Below, one piece after another: positions 17,790 to 26,381 of a stretch of 64,000 nucleotides of DNA. Position 1 is the stretch's first letter. Every line of letters starts with the position of its first letter. Source of the DNA: Gynurincola endophyticus (lineage in GTDB: Bacteria > Bacteroidota > Bacteroidia > Chitinophagales > Chitinophagaceae); the NCBI RefSeq assembly GCF_003991195.1, contig NZ_RCWL01000001.1, positions 904,033 through 968,032 of the forward strand, written 5' to 3'. Made by a program: the position numbers and the translations under genes. Below the pieces are notes generated by a model, which worked only from the letters and a program-made list of their open reading frames with translations, searched no databases and was not told the DNA's origin.

Positions 17790-18671
17790 TTAAACCAATA
17801 TCTCCACCACCTTTTGTTTAATATTTTCGGACATTTTATGAATTGGTAAATCGTTCAGGTCTTTACCAAACGGATCTTCAATTTCTTCTGCGATCAACTC
17901 TAAGCTGGCTAAAACATAAAAGATAAAGCCAACTACGGGAATGGCATAATAGCCCAGACTGAATGCAAGTGCTATCGGGAGCGTGGCTACAAAAATTACA
18001 ATGAATTTTTTCAGAAAAGAACTATATGAATAGGGAATGGGTGTATTCTTTATCCTTTCACAGGCACCACATACATCAGTGAAAGAAGTGATTTCGTTAT
18101 TTAACAAAATCAGCTGGTCGCCGGTGATTAATTTATCAATATATAATTTATTAACTCTTTGGGTAATTAACCCGGCAATCATATTAGGCTGGTGGTGTGC
18201 ATCAGAAATACCTGCTAATTCAGGATGTTCTTTCTCATCCAGAGCCAGACGGGTTGATTCTGCATGCAGGTGACGGGCGAGTATAGCCGAATACATCGGA
18301 ATCAGTTTCGCAAAGTACTTGCGGTTAACCTGATCATCAGGTACTAAAAAAGCATTCAGTTTTATTGCCAGATTACGGCTTACATTTACAAGTGTTCCCC
18401 AATGTTTACGGCCTTCCCACCATCTGTCGTAAGCAGTATTGGTACGAAATACCAGTAACATGGAAATAGCAAAGCTCAATAGCGTATGCATCTGATTCAG
18501 ATTCTTGAGATATTGCGACTCAGATGCTCTGATATAATGAAACTCAAGATAGGCAATACCCCAGGTTAGAAAACAGATTAATAATATCAGTGGCCAGAGC
18601 TTCTGTAAAGTATCATTTCTGTCAAATCTGAAAATTGTACCTAACCAATCTTTCGTATTATACGCTAACAT
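17790..18671 (-). CDS. Bestrophin-family channel protein
   Basis: This 293-aa membrane protein belongs to the bestrophin/UPF0187 family of anion (or cation) channels. The N-terminal region shows the usual pattern: a helix containing LWPLILLICFLTWGIAYLEF, then HTLLSFAISMLLVFRTNTAY, followed by the conserved DRWWEGRKHWGTLVN. A further pair of helices near residues 210-245 (FIVIFVATLPIALAFSLGYY) and the conserved EEIEDPFGKDLNDLP near the C terminus complete the family signature. Bacterial homologues are pentameric channels of uncertain physiological role. It has its own promoter at 18752-18759. Confidence 0.92.
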   Translation of the reverse strand: MLAYNTKDWLGTIFRFDRNDTLQKLWPLILLICFLTWGIAYLEFHYIRASESQYLKNLNQMHTLLSFAISMLLVFRTNTAYDRWWEGRKHWGTLVNVSRNLAIKLNAFLVPDDQVNRKYFAKLIPMYSAILARHLHAESTRLALDEKEHPELAGISDAHHQPNMIAGLITQRVNKLYIDKLITGDQLILLNNEITSFTDVCGACERIKNTPIPYSYSSFLKKFIVIFVATLPIALAFSLGYYAIPVVGFIFYVLASLELIAEEIEDPFGKDLNDLPIHKMSENIKQKVVEILV

Positions 18672-18751
18672 ATAAATGTGTTAAAATGAATTAGCTATTC
18701 CGCAGGTATGGTAAAACGAGTCATCCCGAAAGGCGGAGTAGCTTAACCGGA

Positions 18752-18759
18752 CAAAGATA
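18752..18759 (-). promoter_or_regulatory. -7 box of bestrophin gene
   Basis: The minus strand reads TATCTTTG, a perfect -7 box, about 80 nt upstream of the start codon. Its first bases are part of the T run that ends the aconitase terminator (18765-18791). Confidence 0.65.
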
Positions 18760-18791
18760 AAAAAGCCCCCAGATGTTTAATCTCCGGGGGC
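18758..18791 (-). terminator. Terminator of aconitase gene
   Basis: GCCCCC (18765-18770) pairs with GGGGGC (18786-18791), with inner pairs AGAT/ATCT and a CC bulge. On the minus strand the stem is followed by TTTTTTAT. It lies 50 nt past the aconitase stop codon. Confidence 0.8.
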
Positions 18792-18840
18792 GGGGTATTT
18801 TAAAATTTTAATGCAGGTGGGTGTCAATCCTGCCTATAAA

Positions 18841-21105
18841 CTATTTTGCAAAAGAAGCACGAATAACATTCAACGCACCACCTGCTTTGAACCACTCGAT
18901 TTGTTGTTCATTGTAAGTGTGGTTTAAAATCACTTCGTCTTTGGTACCGTCTTCATGATTCAGAACCATGGTGATTGTACTTCCGGGAGCAAATTGATTT
19001 AAGCCATTGATGTCAATGCGGTCATTTTCCTGAATTTTATCATAATCTTCTTTGTTAGCAAAAGTTAATGCTAACATACCTTGTTTTTTAAGGTTGGTTT
19101 CGTGGATACGGGCGAAACTACGTACAATGATTGCTCTGACTCCTAAATGTCGAGGCTCCATTGCAGCGTGTTCGCGGCTTGAACCTTCACCATAGTTTTC
19201 GTCTCCTACTACCACAGAACCGATACCGGCAGCTTTATAAGAACGCTGTGTGGCAGGTACTGCTCCATAATCACCGGTTAACTGGTTTTTCACCGTATCT
19301 GTTTTATCATTGAAGTAGTTTACTGCGCCGATCAGCATGTTGTTGGATATATTATCGAGGTGGCCGCGGAACTTTAACCAGGGGCCGGCCATTGAAATAT
19401 GGTCGGTCGTACATTTCCCTTTGGCTTTGATTAATAATTTCAAGCCTTTCAGGTCGGTACCTTCCCATGCAGTAAATGGTTCTAATAGTTGAAGACGTTG
19501 AGAATCAGGACTCACTTGTACCTGAACGTTGCTACCGTCAGCTGCGGGAGCCTGGTAACCGGCATCTTCTACTGCGAAACCTGTTGGTGGTAATTCAACA
19601 CCTGTAGGTTCATCTAACATTACTTCTTTACCGTCTTCATTGATCAACTTGTCGGTTAACGGGTTGAATGTTAAGTCACCGGCGATCGCAAAAGCCGTAA
19701 CGATTTCAGGAGAAGCAACAAATGCGTGTGTAGAAGCCAAACCATCATTCCGTTTTGCGAAGTTACGGTTGAACGAAGTGATGATAGAGTTCTTACGATT
19801 AGGGTCATCAATGTGACGCGCCCATTGGCCGATGCAGGGTCCGCAGGCATTGGCTAAAACAATGCCACCTATTTTATCGAAAGTATTTAAGAAACCGTCT
19901 TTTTCAATTGTATATCTTACTAATTCTGAACCCGGAGTAATTGTGAACTCTGCTTTCGCTTTTAAGTTCTTGTCTACTGCCTGTTGCGCTAAGGAAGCGG
20001 AACGGCTGATATCTTCGTAAGAAGAGTTGGTACAAGATCCGATTAAAGCAACTTCCAGACGTTCAGGCCAGTTATTTTCTTTAACAGCTTGTGCGAATTT
20101 AGAAATAGGCCATGCAAGGTCCGGAGTGAATGGTCCGTTAACGTGCGGTTCTAATTGACTTAAATCGATCTCAATTAACTGATCGTAATATAATTCAGGG
20201 TTTGCATATACTTCAGCATCAGGACGTAAGTAGTCTTTTACGCCATCTGCCAATGCTGCTACCTCAGTTCTTTCGGTAGCTTTCAGGTAAGCTGCCATTC
20301 TTTCGTCATAGGCGAAAAGTGAGCAGGTTGCACCGATTTCAGCTCCCATATTACAAATGGTACCCTTACCGGTTGCACTTAAAGTATCTGCACCTTCACC
20401 AAAATATTCTACGATTGCACCAGTACCACCTTTTACGGTTAAAATACCAGCCACTTTTAAGATAACGTCTTTAGCTGAAGTCCAACCATTCATTCTACCA
20501 GTTAACTTCACGCCGATTAATTTAGGCATTTTCAATTCCCATGGAAGGCCGGCCATTACGTCAACGGCATCAGCACCACCCACACCGATTGCTACCATTC
20601 CCAAACCGCCGGCATTGGGCGTGTGAGAGTCGGTACCAATCATCATACCGCCGGGAAAGGCATAATTTTCCAACACCACCTGGTGAATGATACCTGCACC
20701 AGGCTTCCAGAAGCCAATACCATATTTGTTAGAGATAGACGCCAGGAAGTCATATACCTCTTTGTTTGTATCTAACGCATTTTGTAAGTCTGTAACTGCA
20801 CCTGTTTTTGCTTGAATTAAGTGGTCGCAGTGTACTGTTGAAGGTACGGCCACTTTTGCTCTTCCACAGGTCATAAACTGTAATAATGCCATCTGTGCGG
20901 TAGCGTCTTGCATCGCTACACGGTCAGGTGCAAAATCTACATAATCTTTACCACGAACATATGCCTGTGCCGGCGGATTAAAAAGGTGGGAGTACAAAAT
21001 CTTTTCTGCCAGCGTCAGCGGTTTACCAGTTAATTTTCGGGCAGCATCCACTTTTCCCGGCATTTCCGCATACACTTTCTTAATTAATTCCAGATCAAAA
21101 ACCAT
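18841..21105 (-). CDS. acn: Aconitate hydratase
   Basis: Aconitase interconverts citrate and isocitrate in the TCA cycle. The 754-aa length and layout match the mitochondrial-type aconitase found in Bacteroidota. The three [4Fe-4S] ligands are visible: Cys358 in GSCTNSS, and Cys421 and Cys424 in [10 protein letters not shown]. Other family blocks are [25 protein letters not shown], and in the C-terminal swivel domain [21 protein letters not shown]. It appears to be a single-gene transcript. Isocitrate dehydrogenase, the next enzyme of the cycle, lies 9 kb away on the same strand but is not linked by an operon. Confidence 0.97.
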   Translation of the reverse strand: MVFDLELIKKVYAEMPGKVDAARKLTGKPLTLAEKILYSHLFNPPAQAYVRGKDYVDFAPDRVAMQDATAQMALLQFMTCGRAKVAVPSTVHCDHLIQAKTGAVTDLQNALDTNKEVYDFLASISNKYGIGFWKPGAGIIHQVVLENYAFPGGMMIGTDSHTPNAGGLGMVAIGVGGADAVDVMAGLPWELKMPKLIGVKLTGRMNGWTSAKDVILKVAGILTVKGGTGAIVEYFGEGADTLSATGKGTICNMGAEIGATCSLFAYDERMAAYLKATERTEVAALADGVKDYLRPDAEVYANPELYYDQLIEIDLSQLEPHVNGPFTPDLAWPISKFAQAVKENNWPERLEVALIGSCTNSSYEDISRSASLAQQAVDKNLKAKAEFTITPGSELVRYTIEKDGFLNTFDKIGGIVLANACGPCIGQWARHIDDPNRKNSIITSFNRNFAKRNDGLASTHAFVASPEIVTAFAIAGDLTFNPLTDKLINEDGKEVMLDEPTGVELPPTGFAVEDAGYQAPAADGSNVQVQVSPDSQRLQLLEPFTAWEGTDLKGLKLLIKAKGKCTTDHISMAGPWLKFRGHLDNISNNMLIGAVNYFNDKTDTVKNQLTGDYGAVPATQRSYKAAGIGSVVVGDENYGEGSSREHAAMEPRHLGVRAIIVRSFARIHETNLKKQGMLALTFANKEDYDKIQENDRIDINGLNQFAPGSTITMVLNHEDGTKDEVILNHTYNEQQIEWFKAGGALNVIRASFAK

Positions 21106-21249
21106 GATAATAATTTTAGATTTTTTTTCTATATGATTACCAACACCCTGTGGGCATTGTGGAGTGACTTTTTCAGAGTAGTGTAAATTTACCTAAAAAA
21201 CTGCTTACAGATATAACCAAACACTACTTGATTTTGTTTTAATTTTTTT

Positions 21250-21257
21250 TAAATTAG
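21250..21257 (+). promoter_or_regulatory. -7 box of PspC gene
   Basis: TAAATTAG differs from TAnnTTTG at one base and is preceded by CTTG (21227-21230) at a 19-bp spacing. It ends 4 nt before the ATG at 21262, which predicts a leaderless or nearly leaderless mRNA. Confidence 0.5.
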
Positions 21258-21261
21258 TAGT

Positions 21262-21483
21262 ATGAACCGATTTCGTAACTTTATTGAATGGCAAGTTTTT
21301 GGTGTTTGCACCAAAATTGGTGATAAACTGGGTATTGCTACATCGCGTATCAGAACCTGGTTTGTTTACATATCACTCCTGACTATGGGTTCACCTTTGA
21401 TTATTTATTTTATTCTGGCATTTTGGTTGGATATGAAACGATCTATCCAGTCTAAAAGGCGCAATCCCATCTACTACGAGTGA
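21262..21483 (+). CDS. PspC domain protein
   Basis: This 73-aa small membrane protein is built of one PspC domain. The N-terminal part (WQVFGVCTKIGDKLGIATSRIRTWFV) matches the conserved 'GV..GLA.....D...VR..FV' pattern of PspC. A single hydrophobic helix follows (YISLLTMGSPLIIYFILAFWL) and a short basic tail ends the protein. PspC proteins sense envelope stress in some bacteria; in Bacteroidota small PspC proteins are common and mostly uncharacterised. It is followed after 95 nt by an AraC-type regulator on the same strand; no terminator is seen between, so the two may be co-transcribed. Confidence 0.88.
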   Translation: MNRFRNFIEWQVFGVCTKIGDKLGIATSRIRTWFVYISLLTMGSPLIIYFILAFWLDMKRSIQSKRRNPIYYE

Positions 21484-21578
21484 AATTTTTGCTAAAATTT
21501 AGTTCTGACCCGTTAACGGTCTTTTAACCATTCTTACTGGTACAATTTTTTCAGGCACTACAAAAAACATTTAACATA

Positions 21579-22571
21579 GTGTTCCAGTTTGATATTAGCC
21601 ACACACGATACGAACAGATGGTCAAAGATATGGCCAGCCAATTGAATGTTCCGATCGTTGACAACCGGTTTACCTTCCCTGAGGAGGTAGCAGACGGATA
21701 CAGCATGTATCTGAATCTCCCCAACGGGTTGCAGGTGCATATCTTTGATATTAAGTTTAATCAAGACTGGAGGTATGCCCGGCATAAAAATGAAACAGAG
21801 TTTTATACATTGCGTTTTGATGAATTGGTTATTCCCGATTCTATGATCATCACCATCGATGACGAAAAAATCAGAGAAACCAATACAAGCCGAAATATAG
21901 CCTATCTCACTTCTTCTTTGTTCGATTGGTCATACATGGGTACGAAAGGCAGCCATTGCAAAGGTGTTCACATCTTATTTGATAAAGAATTTTTACGAAA
22001 ATATCTTGATCTGAGTAAGGTGGAGGATGTACTCACTACATATATTTCACTCAGAGTAGAGAACTTTACGATTATGCCATTAGACTCGAAGTTTAAGAGA
22101 TGGATGGATTCAATCTATGAAACTGAACCGTCTAATCATATGTATATGACTATCATCACTAACCGAATTATGCTGCTGGGAGAACGGTTCTTTACTTTGA
22201 TCTACGAAAAGATGAAAAATCCTGCTTTCAGAGTACCGCTTTCGCAGGAAGATATTGACCGTGTAATGCGTGTAGAACATATTCTTACGAAAGATATCTT
22301 TCAACCTGCCCCTTCCATTCAGCAACTGGCTAAAATGGTGGCTATCAGCGAATCAAAATTGAAGAAAGATTTTAAAGTGATGTATGGTGCACCCATCTAC
22401 GAGTATTATCAACGCACCAGAATGCAGGCCGCTCAGGATAAATTGTTAACAGGACGATTTTCTGTAAAAGAAGTTGCCATGGAACTGGGCTATTCTAACT
22501 TAAGTAACTTTACCATAGCGTTTAAAAAAGAGTTTGGTATCCTGCCCAGCCAGCTTTTAGCTACCTTATAA
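21579..22571 (+). CDS. AraC family transcriptional regulator
   Basis: This 330-aa regulator has an N-terminal ligand or dimerisation region (about 1-225) without clear family match, and a C-terminal AraC-type double helix-turn-helix domain (about 235-330). The second helix-turn-helix shows the canonical segment FSVKEVAMELGYSNLSNFTI followed by FKKEFGILPSQ. The start is GTG at 21579; the next candidate is ATG at 21618 (MVKDMASQ). No ligand can be proposed. It follows a PspC gene and is closed by hairpins at 22676-22708 and 22780-22817. No obvious target gene is adjacent on the same strand. Confidence 0.88.
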   Translation: MFQFDISHTRYEQMVKDMASQLNVPIVDNRFTFPEEVADGYSMYLNLPNGLQVHIFDIKFNQDWRYARHKNETEFYTLRFDELVIPDSMIITIDDEKIRETNTSRNIAYLTSSLFDWSYMGTKGSHCKGVHILFDKEFLRKYLDLSKVEDVLTTYISLRVENFTIMPLDSKFKRWMDSIYETEPSNHMYMTIITNRIMLLGERFFTLIYEKMKNPAFRVPLSQEDIDRVMRVEHILTKDIFQPAPSIQQLAKMVAISESKLKKDFKVMYGAPIYEYYQRTRMQAAQDKLLTGRFSVKEVAMELGYSNLSNFTIAFKKEFGILPSQLLATL

Positions 22572-22577
22572 TCAATT

Positions 22578-22600
22578 TTATACGAAATCATTTCGTATAA
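22578..22600. repeat. Inverted repeat after AraC gene
   Basis: TTATACGAAA (22578-22587) and TTTCGTATAA (22591-22600) form a perfect 10-bp dyad with a 3-nt spacer, 7 nt after the AraC-gene stop codon. No T run follows, so it is not a classical terminator. It may be an mRNA-stabilising hairpin or an operator. Confidence 0.5.
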
Positions 22601-22675
22601 GATTTACCGTATATGGATAAATTTTGAGCGCAAACGGTTGCATTATATTTCCGTATTAGACTACTTTTACTTTAA

Positions 22676-22708
22676 GGGCACTACGATAACCTTTATAGTC
22701 CCGTTTTT
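22676..22708 (+). terminator. Possible terminator downstream of AraC gene
   Basis: GGG-C-ACTA (22676-22683, bulged C) pairs with TAGTCCC (22696-22702) and is followed by G and five T. It lies 105 nt past the stop codon and 70 nt before a stronger hairpin. Confidence 0.45.
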
Positions 22709-22779
22709 AATCCAACAGCTACATGATGCACACATGAGGGTTTAAAAAAGTACTTATGTAGCATTCCTTGAAAACAACT

Positions 22780-22817
22780 TACCCCTCCTTCCCATTAGGG
22801 ATGGAGGGGTATTTTTA
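22780..22817 (+). terminator. Terminator downstream of AraC gene
   Basis: TACCCCTCC (22780-22788) pairs with GGAGGGGTA (22803-22811), with inner CCC/GGG, followed by a T run. It lies between the AraC gene (+) and the convergent kdsA (-). Confidence 0.8.
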
Positions 22818-22846
22818 TATTAAATGGTGCCACACCGACCACTATG

Positions 22847-23674
22847 CTATAAACTAACTACTGCTTTTCTGAGTTTCACCAATTGTTCTAATAACCCTTC
22901 CAGTAAATCAAGGCGTAACATATTCGCACCATCACTCAACGCACGGGCAGGATCAGGGTGTGTTTCTATGAATAAACCATTTGCACCAGCAGCAATTGCT
23001 GCTTTTGCAATAGTTCCGATAAGTTCAGGATTTCCGCCGGTTATACCTGAAGTCTGATTTGGTTGCTGCAAACTGTGTGTACAGTCCATTACCACAGGCA
23101 CACCATGTGCCTGCATCCATGGAATATTGCGATAGTCAACTACCAGATCCTGATAACCGAAAGTAGTTCCACGCTCAGTCAGAATAATATTTTCATTACC
23201 CGCATTTTGTATTTTTTCTACGGCAAATTTCATAGAAGGGCCGCTTAAAAACTGTCCTTTCTTAACATTCACAATTTTGCCGGTTTCAGCAGCTGCAATC
23301 AATAAATCCGTCTGACGGCATAAAAAAGCCGGTATCTGAAGGATATCAATATATTTTGCCGCTAATGCACATTCATCGTGCGCATGTACATCGGATGTAA
23401 CGGGTAAATTAAATTTATCCCCGGTAGCTCTTAACAATTGTAAAGCTTTTTCATCACCAATACCGGTAAATGAACTTAAACTCGTACGGTTGGCTTTGCG
23501 ATAAGATGCCTTAAAAACATAAGGAATTTCCAGACGCCTGCAAATGCCGGATACCTTCTCCGCCACTTCCAGTAAAAGCGCTTCACTTTCTACTACACAG
23601 GGGCCAGCTATTAAAAAAAAATTGTCGGGATCGTATGATTGATTCGAAAATAAGGATTGTAATGTCTTGTTCAT
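22847..23674 (-). CDS. kdsA: 3-deoxy-8-phosphooctulonate synthase
   Basis: KdsA condenses arabinose-5-phosphate and phosphoenolpyruvate to Kdo-8-phosphate for lipopolysaccharide. The 275-aa product has normal length, with conserved blocks VFKASYRKANRTS, LPVTSDVHA, NVKKGQFLSGPSMK, LTERGTTFGYQDLVVDYR and FIETHPDPARALSDG. Residue 26 in LIAGPCVVES is cysteine, where metal-independent enzymes such as the E. coli one have asparagine. This places the protein in the metal-dependent class, which is inference from family knowledge. It is a single-gene unit with a promoter immediately at the start codon. Confidence 0.96.
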   Translation of the reverse strand: MNKTLQSLFSNQSYDPDNFFLIAGPCVVESEALLLEVAEKVSGICRRLEIPYVFKASYRKANRTSLSSFTGIGDEKALQLLRATGDKFNLPVTSDVHAHDECALAAKYIDILQIPAFLCRQTDLLIAAAETGKIVNVKKGQFLSGPSMKFAVEKIQNAGNENIILTERGTTFGYQDLVVDYRNIPWMQAHGVPVVMDCTHSLQQPNQTSGITGGNPELIGTIAKAAIAAGANGLFIETHPDPARALSDGANMLRLDLLEGLLEQLVKLRKAVVSL

Positions 23675-23678
23675 AACT

Positions 23679-23708
23679 CAAAGATACAGCGATTTCTGAG
23701 CATTAAAA
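23679..23708 (-). promoter_or_regulatory. kdsA promoter, leaderless
   Basis: The minus strand reads TTTT (23708-23705), 18 bp, then TATCTTTG (23686-23679). The -7 box ends 4 nt before the ATG at 23674, so the transcript should begin at or beside the start codon. Confidence 0.65.
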
Positions 23709-23775
23709 GTGTAGAAAATGATAATCCTGTACTTTTTAGTACACCCTATCCTTAGAAGATACGAAAAATTTTCGA

Positions 23776-23783
23776 TATATTTA
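23776..23783 (+). promoter_or_regulatory. -7 box of alpha-amylase gene
   Basis: TATATTTA matches TAnnTTTG at all but the last base. It ends one base before the dyad at 23785-23805, so the predicted start site lies inside the dyad. Confidence 0.45.
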
Positions 23784-23784
23784 T

Positions 23785-23805
23785 AATGTGTGAAAAATAC
23801 ACATT
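23785..23805. promoter_or_regulatory. Putative operator shared with phosphorylase gene
   Basis: AATGTGT (23785-23791), 7 nt, ACACATT (23799-23805). The same 7-bp arms at the same spacing occur at 33013-33033 before the phosphorylase-like gene. Counting further inward, the arms are 8 bp with one mismatch here and perfect there. It sits right after the -7 box, as expected for a repressor site. An in-frame ATG inside the dyad makes a false N-terminal extension (MCEKYT...). Confidence 0.65.
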
Positions 23806-23821
23806 AACTAAAACTTGCTAT

Positions 23822-26206
23822 ATGAAAAAGCTGATTCTCCTATGGAAAAGCTTGTTCCTGCTTTTCTTTGCGTTTAACCTCCAGGCGCAAAATCCCTGGA
23901 ATGGTAAAGTTGTTTTACAAGGTTTCTGGTGGGATTACTGGAACAGTAATTATCCTAATGCCTGGGCTAATTATCTGACCGACCTGGCTCCCCGGTTAAG
24001 AGATCTGGGAATTGATGGGGTCTGGATTCCGCCCACTGTTAAAAATGGTTCTACCAATAGTAATGGCTATTCTCCTTTCGATCATTATGATCTCGGCGAT
24101 AAGTACCAGAAAGGTTCGCTCAGAACCCGGGTGGGTACAAAAGATGAATTGTTGCGTCTGGTAGCTGTAATGCATGCCAATGGAATTGATGTGATTCAGG
24201 ATATTGTTTTAAATCATATTGATAATGCAGGTTCCAATACCGGCGATGGTGGAAGTGATCCGGGTGCCAGTAACGGCGACGGTAACTCTTATAAGAATTT
24301 CAGGTATGTTTCCTTTTTAACGCCGGCCAGTAGTGAAAGCAGCAGCAATTACCTGGCGCGTAGCGGACGTTGGCCTAAAAACTGGCCGAATTTCCATGGA
24401 AATTCAGCACATAATTGTACCAGCGGTGACTGGTGTCAGGCGTTTTTCGGACCGGATATCTGTTATTATGAAGGCGCTTTCGGCTCTTCATCCAATGCTA
24501 CTTTTAATCCTTCTCAAACGTCTAACTATATGCGTAATCAGGCACGCGACTGGATGATCTGGTTTAAGAAACAAACCGGTATGGACGGATTCAGGTTTGA
24601 TGCCGTAAAACATTTTCCTCATTGGGCACTGCAGGATTTTATCTGGAATCTGAAATATAATGCAGGTTGGGCAAACGGCGGTGCTCAGATGATGGCGATC
24701 GGAGAATATGTTGGTAGTAAAACACAACTCGACGGCTGGATTAATGACGTACGTTACAGTAATGGAAGTTCTGATGATCTGGTAGGAACTTTTGATTTTA
24801 GTTTACGTCAGGAAATTAAAAATATGGTTAGTGGTGGCGGTGCTTATAATCTTTCTAATATTCCCGGCAGCCAGCAATCGAATCGCTACCGCACGATGCC
24901 TTTTGTGAATAATCATGATACCTTTCGCCCCTTAAAAGATGCCAACGGTAATTATACCGGCTGGGATACCGGTAATGAATTAGGAGGAGGCCATATCGAC
25001 CCGTTTGATATTCGCCTGGAAGCTGCCTACGCTATCGCTTTTGCAGTGGACGGATCTCCCCAAGTGTTTTTTGAAGATCTTTTTGATATCGGTGGAACCG
25101 GAAAAAGATATTCGCATAGCCCTACTTCGCTGGCGAACTTACCGGTCAGAGACGGAGTTGCTAATATCATATGGTGTCATCAGAAATTGAATTTTAAAAA
25201 AGGTTCTTACAAAGTACGCCATCAGGCAAATGACCTGTTGATTATTGAAAGAGGATACAATGCCGGTCCTGAAAACTCTTATGCCATCATCGGTATTAAT
25301 GACAACTGGAATACCTGGCAGTCTGCCACCATTCAAACTGACTTTGGTGCGAATGTAAGATTGCATGATTATTCCGGTGCAAATGCCAGTGATATATGGA
25401 CGGATGCGACTGGTAAGGCTACTATCTGGGTTCCTCCTGTGGATGGTACCAATATCAGAAGAGGTTATTCGATCTGGGGGCCTGCAGGTATTTCGGGAGG
25501 TTTTTCTCCTGTACAAAGAAGTACTACACAGGAGTGGGAGATGGCGAATGACCTTGGTGATAATCATGCCAGTTCATTGCAACAGGGGGGAGCACTTCCG
25601 GCTGCATCTACCACGCAACGATATGTAGGAAAAGTTTTTGCAGAAGCCGGCAAATCAATCGTGGTAAACTTGTATCCGGCCGCCCCTGCCCATTCATTGA
25701 ATGTTCAGCTTTACAATAATGGCGGTAGCAGCGTTGCAACACAAACCGGAACAGGAACGCTTACACTGACTTATACTCCTGCGGTAACCGGTTTTTACCA
25801 GATAAGGGTGAGAAATAACAGTACCGCTAACCCGGCTCAGAACGTTTGGGTGAAAGCTACCTATACAGCACCGCGCGTGATCAGTACCGCCAGCTATCCT
25901 GCAAGAATGGTTACTTCTACTGAGACGGAAACAAAAGAATCCGCCATTGTAAGTGACCTGGTAGTATTTCCATCACCGGTGGTGCAGCAAACTACTGTAC
26001 AATTCGGCCTCAGCGAATCAATACGTATTCAATTAGTGGTGATCAATGCATCGGGGCAAACAGTGGCTCAGATTGCAGATCAGCGCTTTGATGCGGGCTT
26101 GCATAAAATAGTGTGGAATGCCCAGGATATTCCGGCCGGAACTTATTACATACAGTTAAAATCTGAACAAGGACAACAAATTTACAAAATAGTAAAAACG
26201 TTATAG
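23822..26206 (+). CDS. Secreted GH13 alpha-amylase with T9SS sorting domain
   Basis: This 794-aa protein should hydrolyse alpha-1,4-glucans outside the cell. The signal peptide is MKKLILLWKSLFLLFFAFNLQAQ. The GH13 barrel spans about residues 24-420; the catalytic residues are Asp260 (GFRFDAVKH), Glu295 (AIGEYV) and Asp366 (NNHDT), and conserved region I is DIVLNH. A beta domain (about 430-530) follows, then a PPC-like beta-sandwich (about 560-680) and a C-terminal T9SS type A sorting domain (VVFPSPVVQQTTVQF... GTYYIQLKSEQG). I start it at 23822, which gives a clean signal peptide; the upstream in-frame ATG at 23786 lies in the operator-like dyad. It is probably co-regulated with the gene at 33062. 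Confidence 0.94.
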   Translation: MKKLILLWKSLFLLFFAFNLQAQNPWNGKVVLQGFWWDYWNSNYPNAWANYLTDLAPRLRDLGIDGVWIPPTVKNGSTNSNGYSPFDHYDLGDKYQKGSLRTRVGTKDELLRLVAVMHANGIDVIQDIVLNHIDNAGSNTGDGGSDPGASNGDGNSYKNFRYVSFLTPASSESSSNYLARSGRWPKNWPNFHGNSAHNCTSGDWCQAFFGPDICYYEGAFGSSSNATFNPSQTSNYMRNQARDWMIWFKKQTGMDGFRFDAVKHFPHWALQDFIWNLKYNAGWANGGAQMMAIGEYVGSKTQLDGWINDVRYSNGSSDDLVGTFDFSLRQEIKNMVSGGGAYNLSNIPGSQQSNRYRTMPFVNNHDTFRPLKDANGNYTGWDTGNELGGGHIDPFDIRLEAAYAIAFAVDGSPQVFFEDLFDIGGTGKRYSHSPTSLANLPVRDGVANIIWCHQKLNFKKGSYKVRHQANDLLIIERGYNAGPENSYAIIGINDNWNTWQSATIQTDFGANVRLHDYSGANASDIWTDATGKATIWVPPVDGTNIRRGYSIWGPAGISGGFSPVQRSTTQEWEMANDLGDNHASSLQQGGALPAASTTQRYVGKVFAEAGKSIVVNLYPAAPAHSLNVQLYNNGGSSVATQTGTGTLTLTYTPAVTGFYQIRVRNNSTANPAQNVWVKATYTAPRVISTASYPARMVTSTETETKESAIVSDLVVFPSPVVQQTTVQFGLSESIRIQLVVINASGQTVAQIADQRFDAGLHKIVWNAQDIPAGTYYIQLKSEQGQQIYKIVKTL

Positions 26207-26214
26207 CGTTACGA

Positions 26215-26260
26215 TCTTCTGCTGCTGTTCGTGATTAAAATCGCGAACAGCAGCAGAATT
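26215..26260 (+). terminator. Long hairpin after alpha-amylase
   Basis: TTCTGCTGCTGTTCG (26217-26231) pairs perfectly with CGAACAGCAGCAGAA (26244-26258), and GAT/ATC extends it toward the loop. It starts 10 nt after the stop codon. There is no T run behind it, so it may act as a 3'-stabilising hairpin rather than an intrinsic terminator. Confidence 0.55.
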
Positions 26261-26350
26261 AAATAAGAGATTATCAGTAAACCGCTATGATAGCAGTAGC
26301 AGGATTCTCTGCATTTTTGGGGAAGCTGTTCTTTGAATCTGCTTTTTTCT

Positions 26351-26358
26351 TTCCTTTG
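26351..26358 (+). promoter_or_regulatory. -7 box of threonine dehydrogenase gene
   Basis: TTCCTTTG differs from TAnnTTTG at one base and lies 23 nt before the ATG at 26382. Confidence 0.4.
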
Positions 26359-26381
26359 CAGCATATTAATCAACTGTTGCT

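Noticed and set aside
23786..23821. N-terminal extension of the alpha-amylase starting at ATG 23786
   Set aside because: The extension precedes the signal peptide and its ATG lies inside the operator-like dyad; ATG 23822 gives a normal signal peptide.
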